A DNA stretch of 64,000 nucleotides from Ananas comosus (GCF_001540865.1 NC_033625.1:9169855-9233854), one strand, 5' to 3'; positions 43,566-53,811 are shown, counted from the stretch's first letter. Numbers and translations are program-made. The notes: generated by a model not told the origin, from the sequence alone.

Positions 43566-44043
43566 CCCCACTTTGTTGTAGGGCCGAGCTCGAGTACACC
43601 CGGCGAGGATCGCAGTAAGGGCTTAGCGCCCTAAAGGTTGTAGTAGTTACCTTCCTTTTTGCATTAGAGCCACCTGGTATATATGTATGCTTGAGAGGAG
43701 ATGATGTATAGGTAGTGAGGTATCAGGATGATTGTAAACTTATGTTTATATTTTGGAAGTTTAAATGTAATCAGATGTATAAAGGCTACATGAATGTAAT
43801 AGATAAGTATATCTCTTTTATTTACTTGTTTATTACTTGTGATGCTTGCTCTTGATTGTTTAGCACTGGTTGTGCTCTCGCTATTGTTGTATGATCGTGT
43901 ATGTATTCAAGTGATTTCTTGGGAACTTGTTGTACATGATCTCGTTGTTTTGCCTTGGGCGGACAGGGGAGGTCCTGTCCATTCGGCGTCTGTTCGACGT
44001 GCCCGAACCGGACCAAATTGGTAGCGGGTCTCGGGGCGTGACA

Positions 44044-44048
44044 GGTAT
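44044..44048. other. Target-site duplication GGTAT, right copy
   Basis: The exact partner of 41689-41693. Confidence 0.93.
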
Positions 44049-44105
44049 TTTCAATATTAGCCTTCTAAGAGGGGTAAACCAGAAAGTCAGGAACTTTTCA
44101 AGGGT

Positions 44106-45997
44106 TGTCACGCCCCGGGGCCAATTTTAAAATTTTTTTTGAAATCAGAGTTACGGAAAACGTGTCTTTTTGTTTTTTTTTTTTTTATTTAACTTGGTCT
44201 ACGGGACATACAGACCCGCCACAAATATAAAGTTTCTCTGTCCACTCGGACGGAGTCTCTTTTGTATTTGCACGGCGTACCAACAATACATCAGGATTAC
44301 AATGACAACCTACATTTACAAATCCACAATCAATTCATGTAATGCATTTCCATACAGCTAGCGATCCTTAGAAATAATGCATGTCTCTAAACACTGCTTA
44401 GGCGCTGGATGATGTGATGCACAGTACAACAGTCATCCTATTTAAAAGTGCTCCCTATCCGGAAGCTTTGTTTTTAAACTTCATTCAATCATTAATAAAA
44501 ACCATTCGAAAACTTTTTTAAAACTGTTTCCCACTTAAAAACTCCATTTGAAATCCGACTGCCTCGAGGGGTAGAAAACCACGATGCATAAATGCACAAA
44601 TCCAAGAACCAATTATCCATAAAACCAAAACCACAGATCCAAAAATCTCCAATTCAAACAAGTTCACGAACATTGAAACATTCATAGGAATCATCTAACT
44701 GAACCATTTAATTATTTAAATTACTAGAAACGGAAATAAAAGTAACCCGGGTGGCGGTCGCTACTGCAGGCTAGCTAGAACGTCTTCCCGTCGCGCCAAA
44801 TGCCAACTACTTGCCTAAACCACCTAGAAAATAGGGGGTGAGAAACCACAATCAAGATTTCCCAGTGGGTACGACAGAGCCACGAAGGCAAGTCGTAATC
44901 ACCGAAAACCAAAAGACGTAAAGTAAACAAAGTACAGATGATGTGATACGAAAGAGAACTATAGTAGCTATAACTGATATGATAAAAAGCAAGTAATAAA
45001 AACTGCTATTGTAAGGAATACAATGCCGAGTATGCCTCAAGGTAACCAAATCGAAACTGTACCCAATTTAGTGCCTGCTTTATTAGTCTAGGGACCTCAA
45101 GCGTTGCCTGTCACAAACCTGCACCGACCTGATCCATGTGCCCACTGGACGACTTATCCGGATAGTACACCCCTGGTCGGTGGCCAAACCGACCTGGTGT
45201 CAATGAATACACCCAAGTGCTGTGACTAAGTCATGCTGATATACTCAATGCGAAAGCCGGCTGAAACCGGTGCCTTGGCAAAAGCCAGATATAAGGGCGT
45301 ACAACGCCGAACCACGATCAACCAGATCGAAACACATGACAAAGGAGTCGATGTGTTGCCTGGACCCAAAGTCCATAGATATACAACATATGCAAACCTG
45401 CTCTACATGTCTATCCACAACTATCATCATGCAATCAACAAGGTATAGATGAACAAACGATAAACAAATGTAATCGACATGTAGAGACTACGATACTGAT
45501 ATGAAAGAACAGAGAAAAGTGAAACGATCTCACCGACTACCAGCTCGAAGCACCCACCTGTCACTATCGCGTCGGGAACCTGGGTGCGCAACAAGTCAAC
45601 CGGACCTATGAAAATCCACCGGGTCAGTATCCAAACAACCAATCCAAAATATCCAACTCACAAATCCCACACAAAACCCCAAAATCGGTTTTCTTAAACC
45701 GATCACTGTAACTCGTCGGAAGTCCCAAAAATAACACTAGGACGCCGTCGGGACCTACTAAGTGCCCCGAAACTCACCAACTCGTGCCACGAGTCACCCG
45801 CTGCCACCAAACACATCGATTTGGATGTCTTGGTAGCAAACACAAGATTACGCAACCAAACAATTATCGTTGGATAATTGTTCGGATCCGGGTTCCCGGA
45901 AGTGTCAATTTCGACACCGGAACCCACTGTCGCTTACTCGTCATCTCGGAACTCACGATATGATGATGGTGACCAGCCTACAAGGCTCCACGACAAA
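44106..45997 (-). repeat. Minus-strand LTR related to the 31.7-32.9 kb LTR
   Basis: It starts TGTCACGCCCCGGGGCC, the inverse of an LTR end. It carries an inverted GACCCGCCACAAATATAAAG and CGGAGTCTC block that corresponds to 32.75-32.85 kb. The inverse of 44839-44864 (TGGGAAATC/GGTTTCTCA) is the conserved hairpin with a CACCCCC tail. The left part of the element (its internal region) is absent. The LTR probably continues after the nested copia-type LTR, at 47.08-48.7 kb. Confidence 0.75.
44839..44864 (-). promoter_or_regulatory. Conserved LTR hairpin, minus-strand LTR
   Basis: On the minus strand TGGGAAATC pairs with GGTTTCTCA (nine pairs, two of them G-U) around TTGATTGT, followed by CCCCCT. 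The stem differs from the other families at paired positions. Confidence 0.65.
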
Positions 45998-46272
45998 TGT
46001 TAAGGATTTTGTATTGGCAAGTTTCGTGAAGTGAGTCGGAGTCTTGAAGGATCGAAGCGGATTGACGAAGATTGAAGAATTCAAGATTTCGAAGAATTTG
46101 GAAAGTAACTCACAATGTGAATCACGACGTAAAGGTAATGTGTTAATTCATGTTATGGTGATTTATACTTTGTTATAGGCATTAGGATCATAAACTTAAA
46201 GTTTTATGGATTAGAAAGTGCCTCGGAACGTAGCGGAACCCGAAACAGTGCAAAATCCAAAAAATTGCATTG

Positions 46273-46306
46273 TGTACCGGTACAGCAAGTGCCCAGTACC
46301 GGTACA
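46273..46306 (+). promoter_or_regulatory. TACCGGTA palindrome pair upstream of a TATA box
   Basis: TGTACCGGTACA and AGTACCGGTACA lie 22 bases apart, about 130 bases before TATAAATA (46433). A weaker pair follows at about 46348-46375. Confidence 0.65.
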
Positions 46307-46432
46307 GCCATCAACATTGGCAATGCAAATTTTCGTTCCGTCACTGTGTAACCGGTGACAGCTTTTCGCGTACTGGTACACAGTGTAAAATCATGAAAAC
46401 TTTCAAATTCGACTCCAATTGATTCTAAAGTC

Positions 46433-46440
46433 TATAAATA
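46433..46440 (+). promoter_or_regulatory. TATA box of the copia-type LTR
   Basis: TATAAATA within AGTCTATAAATAAGC is at the expected place between the palindromes and the CT-poor leader. Confidence 0.6.
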
Positions 46441-46683
46441 AGCTATTGGGGTTCTCTAACATATGAAGCATCACGAAAATACATGTTTGAGAAACCCTAG
46501 AGGCTCGGATTTCATTTAAAACCTATTTTCTACAAAAAAACCTCTTTTAGGTCAAATCAAGATTTTGGATTTTGATATCAATATGTCGATTTGATCTCCG
46601 CTTCCCTTGGAGTTCGCTTCTCTGGTTTTCATCGATACTCTAAGCGAAGGATCACCATAATCATGATGCTCTTCATGAACGGC

Positions 46684-46815
46684 GTCGTGGATTCGGCGTG
46701 AACGAAGGCGGTTCGTGGATTCGGATCGTGGGCTCGTGGATTCGAGTGGCGTCGTGGATTCGGCGTGATTGAAGCTTCGTGGATTCGAAGTGGAGGCGTT
46801 CGTGGATTCGAACGT
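46684..46815. repeat. CGTGGATTCG short repeats
   Basis: Seven copies of CGTGGATTCG, several inside TTCGTGGATTCGAA-like partial palindromes, are spaced 15-25 bases apart in the leader part of the LTR. Confidence 0.8.
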
Positions 46816-47078
46816 GAGGGCGTGGACAACCCGCAGGATTGCGCGAGATTCATAGGAGGTTAAGAGAGGTTGAGTCCGTGGAGTCGGTAATCACCTTGTA
46901 ATCTTTTCTCTTAGTGAATTATTTTTTCGCGTGTTGATCCCGTGGGTTTTTCTCCAAGTTGGAGTTTTCCCACGTAAATCTCGGTGTGATTTTTATTTTT
47001 CGCATTTATTTTTATCGCATTGAGATTTGTGGTTTTTGGCTATTTCACCTATTCATCCCCCTCTAGGTGATAGATACA

Positions 47079-48782
47079 ATCTAGATAGATCCTTGGGCTC
47101 CTCAAAACTTTCAAAGCTCAGGGCAAACACACGACGTCAGAAGAAATCCGAATCGAAACCGCGTTCCGCCGGCGAATTTTGCCGAAAAACGCATCGAAAT
47201 CGACCACCAATTTCCGCAAAGGCTAAGAGGTCACCAATACACATACGTAATGCCCACAGTAGCCAGAAAATGCATAATTGCATAAAAGTCCCTATATTTA
47301 CATAAAATCCTATCATTTATGTAAATCAGGTGATTTGTGGCTCGTTAACGCAAACCGAAGACTTCCGAGGTCCGCTGAGACACGTACAAATAGGTCTTGA
47401 TGTGCCGGAGGCCGTGCTTACTATCCGGAGCACAACGGCTCACTGTGGGAGGCGCGGGAGCGACCCAAACTTTCAGCGAACAACTCGCACTCGGAGTAAA
47501 CCGCGCCAAAAAAGCCGATCCGGCATCCGTTGATCCAAAGTAAGGTAAGAACTGTGATCAGCATTGACCAGCGATCATCGTGCTCACCTCCGGAGGCATT
47601 AGGACAACTTCGGAAAAAAGCAAGCACATACTTGGACTATGCACAAACAGCATTAAATAGGGCTCACCGGGCAGAGGGGGCTAGGGCATAGCCGGCGGCG
47701 ACTCTGCGGCGGGCTCGCCGGTTGCCGACTGGTGCTGTCGATGTGAGGGGGGCCGGGGCTCGCGCCTTCCGGCGGAGGACTACCGGAGGCTGGAGGGAAG
47801 CGGCGCGGCCAATCCCAGGCGGCGGCGGCGCTCGGTTTGGAGAATAGCTTGGCTTTGGCCCGAGCTAAAGTGGGGCGGCCGCACGGAGCTAGGGCGGCGG
47901 CGGCGGCCAACGGGAACGGCGGCGATGGCGCCCGGGGGTCGCCGGAGACCAAGGGACAACGGCGCAGCTGATTTAGAGCAGCGGTAGCTCGCGGGCCACG
48001 AGCTAACTTGAGCTCGGCCCGAGCTGACCGAGGCTGGCCGCGGGGTGCCCAGGCGGCAACGGCGGCGCACGGGGAGGGCTGCAGCCGGCCGAGGAGCTCG
48101 CCAGGGCTCCAGGGGTCACTGCCAGAGGGGGCCCGAGGGTATAGATCCCCCCCTTAGTGGTCCACGGCGGAGGTGGTAGGGTTGGTGGAGAAAAAGGTGG
48201 ACAAAGATGATAATGTGGATGTTTCGGCAGCCGGAGGCGTGCGCCGGCGACCAGGGTGCACGCGGCTAGGGCAGGGGGAAGCAAAGGAGGCGGCTAGGGT
48301 CGCAGCTAGGGCTAGGGTTAGGGTTAGCATGAAGAAACCCTTGTGCAAACATATATACAAGGTGTAATTTTGCGCGAAAGTTCCCGAAACTCAGGCTTCC
48401 TTACTAAGTCCCTCACCGCACAAGTAAAACGTGCGAATACACCTCCACATTCGATTTCATGCTAAACGGTACATAGAATGTAGAGCTTTTTGCAAAAATA
48501 CAGGTTTGTCATCTAAGACCCCTCCTCGATCAACGCGCGATATCAGGAGATCCGTCCATCAGATTTGCGAACGGATCGCACCACTGCGATCAGCACGACA
48601 GAGACAACAATATCACAATTTTGTTTTGCCTGGTTTGGTCGCAGATTCGTGGCGAAACCCGTCCTCTCACCAAATGGCAAAACGACGCACAAATACATAT
48701 AATATATGTATCATTAGTTTTCTCGAAATCCATGCATCAAACTTGAAATCCGTCAATGCCAAACTAACTTAGCGTGTATCTT
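47079..48782 (-). repeat. GC-rich LTR leader and U3 on the minus strand, probable continuation of the 44.1-kb LTR
   Basis: Read on the minus strand, TATATATGTTTGCACAAGGG (about 48340-48360) is followed by CTAACCCTAACCCTAACC. A GC-rich 47.64-48.30 kb leader comes next, then a GACTTTTATGCAATTATGCA word similar to the GGGGCTTTTATGCAAAATGG of element B. Frames in the GC-rich part are long on both strands but carry no domain. Assignment to one LTR is an inference. Confidence 0.45.
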
Positions 48783-49159
48783 AGGGTTATAAAAAAAAAT
48801 GATCTCGCGGAGTATGTTTAGTAAAGTGCTTGAATCGATACAAAATAACGTGAGAGGTTGAGAATGATGTTTCAATAACATACCACGTAACTCTTATGAC
48901 TCATTGTTTGGATGGCTATCTCGGTTATATTATTTGAGATAATTGTGAGTACGAGAAATAATTGTGGAGTCAAGCCTTATAATTACAGGAGAGGGATTTG
49001 TGATGCTTGATCCAATATGTGTTGAAATATATAGGGTATAGACGAATTTAGTCAGTAATATGCTTAGTTGGGTGATGACTTAATATAGCACTTCAGGTCG
49101 CACGCTCTATTATCCATATGAAGAGTAAAATGTATGAGAGAAAATTGACCAATGTGGCC
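48783..49159. other. Decayed 3' internal part of a copia-type element
   Basis: The stretch is AT-rich without a coding frame and leads directly to the polypurine tract at 49160, so it probably is the 3' untranslated part of the element whose LTR follows. Confidence 0.4.
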
Positions 49160-49510
49160 AAATGGGAGATTTTTATCATGAGGTGTGTCCACATTAATCC
49201 GATCTATGTAAGATATGAATTTGGACTTAGGATAAGTTAAGGATAAGGATAAATTTATATATTACTTATTAGTTAAGAAACGTATCTCCCAATAAATATT
49301 GGATATTCCAATTCTAATCTCTATGTGAGAATCAAAATATTTTAAGGCATCTCGATAATTTATAAATATGATCCTTTTATCTTGAATTTTATACCTATGA
49401 GAAAATAGGGATTTTTTCCTTCTCCTCTTTCTACTTTTTGAGATTTCTATTTACATTGACAATCCAAGGATACTAGTAAAATAAGCAATACAATTTGATT
49501 TCAATTTGTG
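49160..49510 (+). repeat. Decayed copia-type LTR, second copy
   Basis: AAATGGGAGAT (49160-49170) is followed by TTTTATCATGAGGTGTGTCCACATT. Then come GAAACGTATCTCC, CTCTATGTGAGAATCAA and CCTATGAGAAAATA, all in the order found at 37064-37583. The centre is shortened and no primer site is visible. Confidence 0.75.
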
Positions 49511-49803
49511 GATACGGTGGTTATCCAATTTGTAAATTTTTACTAATCTTTAATTCCAACATAGATGATTGGCATCTTTTGGGCACCTTTGTGGGCAAAA
49601 TGGTGATTTCAGCGACTTTCCGTGCGAGTTTACATGAATATCAACAGTGGAGGCTAGAATTCGATGGTTGGAACTGATGATAGACTTTTTTCAAAATAAC
49701 CCTAAAGAATATTATAATTGGCTAAATGATCTTATTGAAAAAATATTTGGTGAAATAACCCTTCTTTTAGCTAGTCCGCGCTGGGGTGAAATTTTCTTTG
49801 AAA

Positions 49804-49910
49804 GCGGTGAATCATTTACCGTCTTCGGTGAATCATTTACCGTCTTTAAGAAGTGGCAAACGATTCACCATCTTCATAATTTTCTATTAAAGCAGTGAGA
49901 TTATTCACTG
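49804..49910. repeat. GTGAATCATTTAC palindromes, first cluster
   Basis: CGGTGAATCATTTACCGTCTT occurs twice in tandem (49805-49845). CGATTCACCATC and GCAGTGAGATTATTCACTGC follow. Each is an imperfect palindrome. Confidence 0.75.
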
Positions 49911-49919
49911 CATTCTAGA

Positions 49920-50190
49920 AAATTGTTTGTTTGGATTTCTTAAGTTGTTAAAATTGTATGTGATTTGTTGAAATATTTTATATGGTTGTTAGGATTATAT
50001 ATGAAAAATAGAAAAAAAGTGAGATTGTTAGGATTGTATGTGGATTATTAGAATGATTATTAGAATTTTAATTTAATTGTTAGGATTATATAGATAGATT
50101 ATAAAGATTTTTTAGGTTGTTAAGATTATATGCAGTTTGTTGAAATTTTTAAGTGATTGTTAGGATTATATATGAGATTTAGGAAAAATG
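49920..50190. repeat. Degenerate TTGTTAGGATTATAT repeats
   Basis: About nine imperfect copies of TTGTTAGGATTATATGT and TTGTTGAAAT-type words follow one another. There is no coding frame. Confidence 0.6.
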
Positions 50191-50302
50191 TAGAGAATCA
50201 ACAGAGGGGCGAAGGATCTGATCTTCCCAGGCCGCAACGGAAGCGGTTGTGCTGGATGATGAGGAGGGGAATATTTTGGCGAGTAGTGGCGAAGGCAAAG
50301 GG

Positions 50303-50914
50303 AGGGATGGAGCCATGTATAGACCCAAAGGGGTGATGGCCCCCCCTCAACTTTTCAATATTTACTTTATAGTCTTTTGGTAGCTTATAAATTTTTAGTT
50401 AGTTTTTAAAATATATGAGCCTATCTTGTAAAAAATTTTTACTGCTAGTATAGTGCTCTCTCTTCTTATGTGTTTTATATGTGAAAATATACTAAAACCT
50501 CTTAGTTATTGTGCACTTTAAAATAAGTCCTTTCAACTTTAAATATTTTATTTATACATTCTTAACTTTCTATTTTTTTTTATAAGCTAATTTATGTAAC
50601 TAAATAAAATAATATGCTAAATTTAATAACTCTGTTAGATATTAGTTATTGGTTATTATTATTTATTAATAAAAATTTAAAAAATTAAATTCTAACTAAA
50701 TTACTAGTAAAATTCTTAAGTTATTTGAATGGAATAATGCAAATAAAATAATTAGAAGTTAAGCGAATGTAAATTAAAAAAATAAATTTAATATTTTTTG
50801 ATATTAATTATCTAATCACTAAATTTTTTTATTAAAAATTTTAGTTAAAATCTTATTTATCTGCATTTGTGTATATTTTGGCCCTTCTTGTGATTAAATC
50901 CTAGCTTCGTCCCT
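50303..50914. mobile_element. Possible TIR element of about 612 bp
   Basis: AGGGATGGAGCC at the left faces GGCTTCGTCCCT-like GCTTCGTCCCT at the right. The interior is AT-rich, with GGCCCCCC near the left end and GGCCC near the right. No target duplication was found. Confidence 0.35.
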
Positions 50915-51099
50915 TTTACGGAGGGGACGGGGCCGGAGAGGGAGTTAAACGCGAGGGCGAGGCAGACGAGGGAGGGAAACACAGTAGTGTTGCGGAGCGA
51001 TGCGGGGATCTCCTAGGAAGAAGGGGCGGAGAAAATGTCTGGGGCTACGATGGAGGTGAAGAGATTTTTCGAAGACCTAAGCGCAAGGGTTTTTCAAAT

Positions 51100-51214
51100 A
51101 GGCCCTTTTCTACTTAGGCGTGAACAAAAAAAAAAACCGTGTGTCTAGAACCCAAACAGGCCCTTTTCTACTTAGGCGCGAACCAAAAAAAAAACCGTGT
51201 GTCTAGAACCTGAC
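51100..51214. repeat. 58-bp tandem duplication
   Basis: Two copies of a unit starting AGGCCCTTTTCTACTTAGGC, with an A-run and CCGTGTGTCTAGAACC, begin at 51100 and 51158. They differ at a few bases. Confidence 0.92.
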
Positions 51215-51411
51215 GGTAGTTTTTTGTGAATATATAATGTGACCGTACAGCTTCTAAAAAAATTAAAATAGGTTCAATAATTAATTTATTAAGGGCAGTT
51301 ATTTAAAAGTACCACCAATAATTAAATTTTACCGACTTTTTATATAAGAGCCACTAAAATAGTACCACCAAAAATAATTTGTAGCGTAGTGAAAATAATA
51401 AATAAGGGAAA

Positions 51412-51477
51412 GACAGTGAATGATTTATTGTCTTTGTGAAAAATTCAGATAATAAAGACGGTAAATAATTCACCGTC
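51412..51477. repeat. GTGAAT palindromes, second cluster
   Basis: GACAGTGAATGATTTATTGTC (51412-51432) and GACGGTAAATAATTCACCGTC (51457-51477) are 21-base imperfect palindromes. Confidence 0.75.
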
Positions 51478-51938
51478 TCTATGAAAAAATTTTAATATGA
51501 CTACTATATGGCACAAGAGGATTAATTTTTTAAATATTTTTTCGTAGGCTTATTTACCTAATTAGAAAATTTTGTAGGATAATTTTTTTAAAAAAAATTT
51601 CCACCGATAACGAGCTTTTTTTGCAAATGGCCCGCTGAAAAAATTTTATTTTAAAACTAGTCCTAATAAATTTATAATTGCAAAAATAATCCTACCTCTA
51701 CCACGTAGGCACCACGCAAGCACCATGTGGGCGAGCTGGAGCCTGCTTGGCAAGTTGAATACGGTGAATCATTTATCGTGTTCAAACACGGTGAATGGTT
51801 CACTGTGTTTTATATTTATATGACTTTTCTTCTCTTTTTTAATATTTTATATTTTTCGTAATACATATATTTTTTCTAGACACGGTGAATCATTCACCGT
51901 GTTCAAACACGGTGTTCACAGTATTCCGTACTTATATT

Positions 51939-51946
51939 CTCCCTAT
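51939..51946. other. Target duplication CTCCCTAT, left copy
   Basis: Identical to 52280-52287. Confidence 0.9.
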
Positions 51947-52279
51947 TAGGGATGTTAACGGGTCGAGTTTGGATTGGGTTTTCAAAAATCCGAAACCGAA
52001 TCCGAAAATCAAATTAAAACTCGAATCCGGATCCGAACCCAGCGGGTTTTAAAAATCCATACCCATATCCATACGCGACCAAAAATCCGAAACCCGAACT
52101 TGGACCTGAACTCGGCGGGTTTTAAAAATCCATACCGTTGGATGAAGATCTAAGAGATAAAAATTATTAAAAATATTATATATTGTATAAATAAATAAAA
52201 ATAAATTATGTATATAAATAATTTATTTGGGTTTGGGTTCGGATAATATTTCGGGTATCCATACCTATTAACATCCATA
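51947..52279. mobile_element. hAT-type MITE, 333 bp
   Basis: The ends are TAGGGATGTTAAC and the inverse of TTAACATCCATA, with one mismatch in twelve. An eight-base CTCCCTAT flanks it on both sides, as hAT insertions produce. The interior is a series of GGGTTT and AAATCCGAAACC words, partly self-complementary, with no coding frame. Confidence 0.9.
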
Positions 52280-52287
52280 CTCCCTAT
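52280..52287. other. Target duplication CTCCCTAT, right copy
   Basis: Partner of 51939-51946. Confidence 0.9.
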
Positions 52288-52559
52288 TCCTCTTTTCAAT
52301 ATTTAAATTATGAAAAATACATATATTTGTATTTTTTCTAGACACGGTAAATCATTTACCGTGTTTGGATACGGTGAATGGTTTACCGTATTCAACTTAA
52401 CACCCTAGTTTAGCCCCGCTGGCGTGGCGCTAACGTGACGTCTGTGTGGCAGAGTCAGGGTCAAAAGTGTAAATATAAATTTGTTGGGTCTATTTTTAAA
52501 ATAAAATTTTCTAGGGTGCTAGATGCAAAAATAAAAAGCCCCCGATAACATTTGCTTTC

Positions 52560-52634
52560 TCTCGCCTCATCTCTTTCGCGCCATTTAAAACCGCTCACTC
52601 TTCCCACCTCTCTCTCTCTCTCACCTCGCCTACG
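52560..52634 (+). promoter_or_regulatory. Promoter/5' UTR of the plus-strand host exon
   Basis: TTTCGCGCC (52574-52582) fits an E2F site. TTTAAAA (52584-52590) is a weak TATA-like sequence. A CT-rich run CCACCTCTCTCTCTCTCTC leads to the ATG at 52635. This is the usual layout of a plant core promoter and leader, but it is unproven here. Confidence 0.45.
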
Positions 52635-52957
52635 ATGGCCGGAACCCTCGTCCCCTTTCGCCCCCAACTCTACCTCCGGCCGCCGCTCCACTCCCGCAGA
52701 GTTCCATCCAATCACCGATCTAGGGTTTCGGCCGAACTCGGGGAGAGCTCCTCCCCGTCTTCGTCCTCCTCTCTCTCCACGAGCTCGGAAACCCTAACGA
52801 TCTCTCCTCCTCCCGGGTTCCAGCCGCCGCGGCCGAAGCGGTTCTCAGTGCGCCCTGACAAGCTCCTTGATATCCTCGCCGCCTCGCTCGCCTTGCCCTT
52901 CCGCCTTGGCACCGGAGCTTTCGTTCTAGGGTTTGGGATCTCTGCTCCCTTTGGTTT
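52635..52957 (+). CDS. First exon of a probable plastid-targeted thioredoxin/GST-fold protein
   Basis: The ATG at 52635 starts a 30-residue stretch rich in Arg, Ser and Leu without acidic residues (a transit-peptide look). A Ser-rich linker follows, then a PPPGFQPP motif, a KRFSVRPDKLLDILAASLAL segment and FRLGTGAFVLG. From memory, this block precedes the glutathione S-transferase N-terminal/thioredoxin-fold domain in a conserved plant plastid protein. I could not verify that, and the domain itself is not in this exon. The frame stops at 52988, but it should leave the exon earlier. CCCTTTG|GTTTTTGC is one possible donor and 52957 is a guess. No later exon was found. The gene may continue past a large intron filled with copia remnants, or be a fragment. 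Confidence 0.55.
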
Positions 52958-53416
52958 TTGCGTTACGTTTCGTACTTCGATTCATTGAATTGGTTATAGT
53001 TTCAATTGCTTATGTTTAAGGAAAATTTGGATTATTTTTTGTTGAAATCGAGTTTAGTGCCTAATGATTTTGGATCTTTCTAACCTTGCCTAAGCCGACA
53101 ATGTGAGTACACTGGGAACTCATAAAATCAAGCTGAATGTGAGATAAACTATAGTTTTTAATACTTTTATAGTGATAACTATAATTCTCTTCTGTACCAG
53201 TCTAGCATTACACACACAAGTATGGATTTGCTCTGGGTGCCGACGGGATGTAGTATTGACACTCAATTTCATTGTACAAGGTGTCATTTATAGCTTAGTT
53301 TAGTTTATTTTAGCTTTTATCTTATCTGTTGTTTATTTTTCCTTTATGTCACCCCTCAAGCTAGAGGGTGGAGAATCTAAAACCCCTAGCTTGCAAGCTA
53401 TTGCAGCAAATATTGC
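52958..53416. other. Possible intron or intergenic sequence
   Basis: AT-rich, without frames of note. A (AC)n-like CACACACAAG at 53212 and repeated TTTAGTTTATTTTAG words are visible. The right end joins the 3' tail of a copia remnant. Confidence 0.4.
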
Positions 53417-53700
53417 TCACCCAAGAGGTTTTGAGAATGCATCGGCAACTTCTGATTTAGTCCTAACATCTTGTCTTGGATGACCGATTGTCCAGTATGA
53501 ATCTTCTAACAATTTGAATAACAATTGATCTCAATGTGTTTTGTCACAATATGGAGATCAACTTGACCATCGAAATTAATTTGCATAGGTTGTGAGTAAA
53601 AAAATGCCTAGATCTATCACAAGATGTAGTTCCCATAAAGTGTTGCTTGGCGTCGGCAGAAGAACCCATATTAATGGCTATTTTGTAGTTTGTTATTAAA
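53417..53700 (-). pseudogene. Copia RNase H C-terminal remnant
   Basis: On the minus strand TKHIEINC (53521-53543) and, after frame changes, VADAFSKPLG (53420-53449) followed by a stop are recognisable. They match the KHIEIDCH and ADIFTKPLG motifs that end copia polyproteins. Several stops and shifts interrupt it. Confidence 0.8.
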
Positions 53701-53811
53701 TAGGACTGGTTGGAAAATTAATAGCCAAATCAAGATGAAAAATCACATAGATTTTTACATATTTTTTGACTGCAGAATTAACGTTGCAATTACTAGAATC
53801 TGATCTCATCT
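53701..53811. other. Short spacer with a decayed primer site
   Basis: Minus-strand TGAGATCAGATTC at about 53797-53809 sits right after the LTR end and resembles a decayed TGGTATCAGAGCC. Confidence 0.35.

Larger units (their letters stand above)
41694..44043 (+). repeat. Solo LTR of a chromovirus family (2,350 bp)
   Basis: It starts TGTAAGAAAGTGAATTCTCG and ends TCGGGGCGTGACA. It is flanked by GGTAT on both sides with no internal sequence, which shows LTR-LTR recombination after insertion. It holds two TCCGGA palindrome pairs (41869-42004), a CT-rich region and AGAAGGTGAAGGAGG leader, and a GAG|GTAAGC donor (42262). It also has one copy of the repeat that is tandem in element B, a TCTA microsatellite (43467-43483) and the conserved hairpin (43541-43565). 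Confidence 0.95.
41278..44105. mobile_element. TIR element split by the solo LTR
   Basis: Left ACCCCTCAAAACTTCGG (41278) pairs with the inverse of the right ACCCTTGAAAAGTTCC (ends 44105). Both continue with TTTACCCCT and an AATAT-ACC word. The 475-bp arms surround the LTR at 41694-44043. Inside the left arm a 75-bp segment (41455-41530) recurs at 41543-41612. There is no coding capacity. The class is not assigned. Confidence 0.65.
45998..47078 (+). repeat. Probable Ty1/copia-type LTR, nested
   Basis: It starts TGTTAAGGATTTTG. It has TACCGGTA palindromes (46273-46306), a TATA box TATAAATA at 46433, and repeated CGTGGATTCG words at 46684-46815. It ends near CACCTATTCATCCCCCTCTA and AGGTGATAGATACA, a sequence type I associate with copia LTR ends. 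No primer site, internal sequence or target duplication was found, so both the right end and the class are uncertain. Confidence 0.55.
51770..52391. repeat. GTGAAT palindrome tandem units, split by a MITE
   Basis: ACGGTGAATCATTTATCGTG at 51770, ACACGGTGAATCATTCACCG near 51880 and ACACGGTAAATCATTTACCG near 52343 start units of about 110-120 bases. Each has a second hairpin (ACGGTGAATGGTTCACTGT) and a TTTTTTCTAGA tail. The third unit is displaced by the MITE at 51947-52279. Confidence 0.8.

Noticed and set aside
47653..48284. Pro/Ala-rich open frames on the minus strand
   Set aside because: GC-rich LTR leader with several overlapping frames, no start context and no domain.
48308..48330. Telomere-like GGGCTAGGGTTAGGGTTAG
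   Set aside because: Only about two units. It lies in an LTR leader and is not a plant TTTAGGG telomere array.
48783..48787. AGGGT as the partner of AGGGT at 44101-44105, which would define an LTR of 44106-48782
   Set aside because: The base pair before it is TT, not the CA expected at the other end of an inverted LTR. A five-base match is likely by chance over several kb.
49495..49898. Plus-strand frames of 60 and 83 codons after the decayed copia LTR
   Set aside because: AT-rich, overlapping the palindrome repeats, with no domain and no splice or promoter support.
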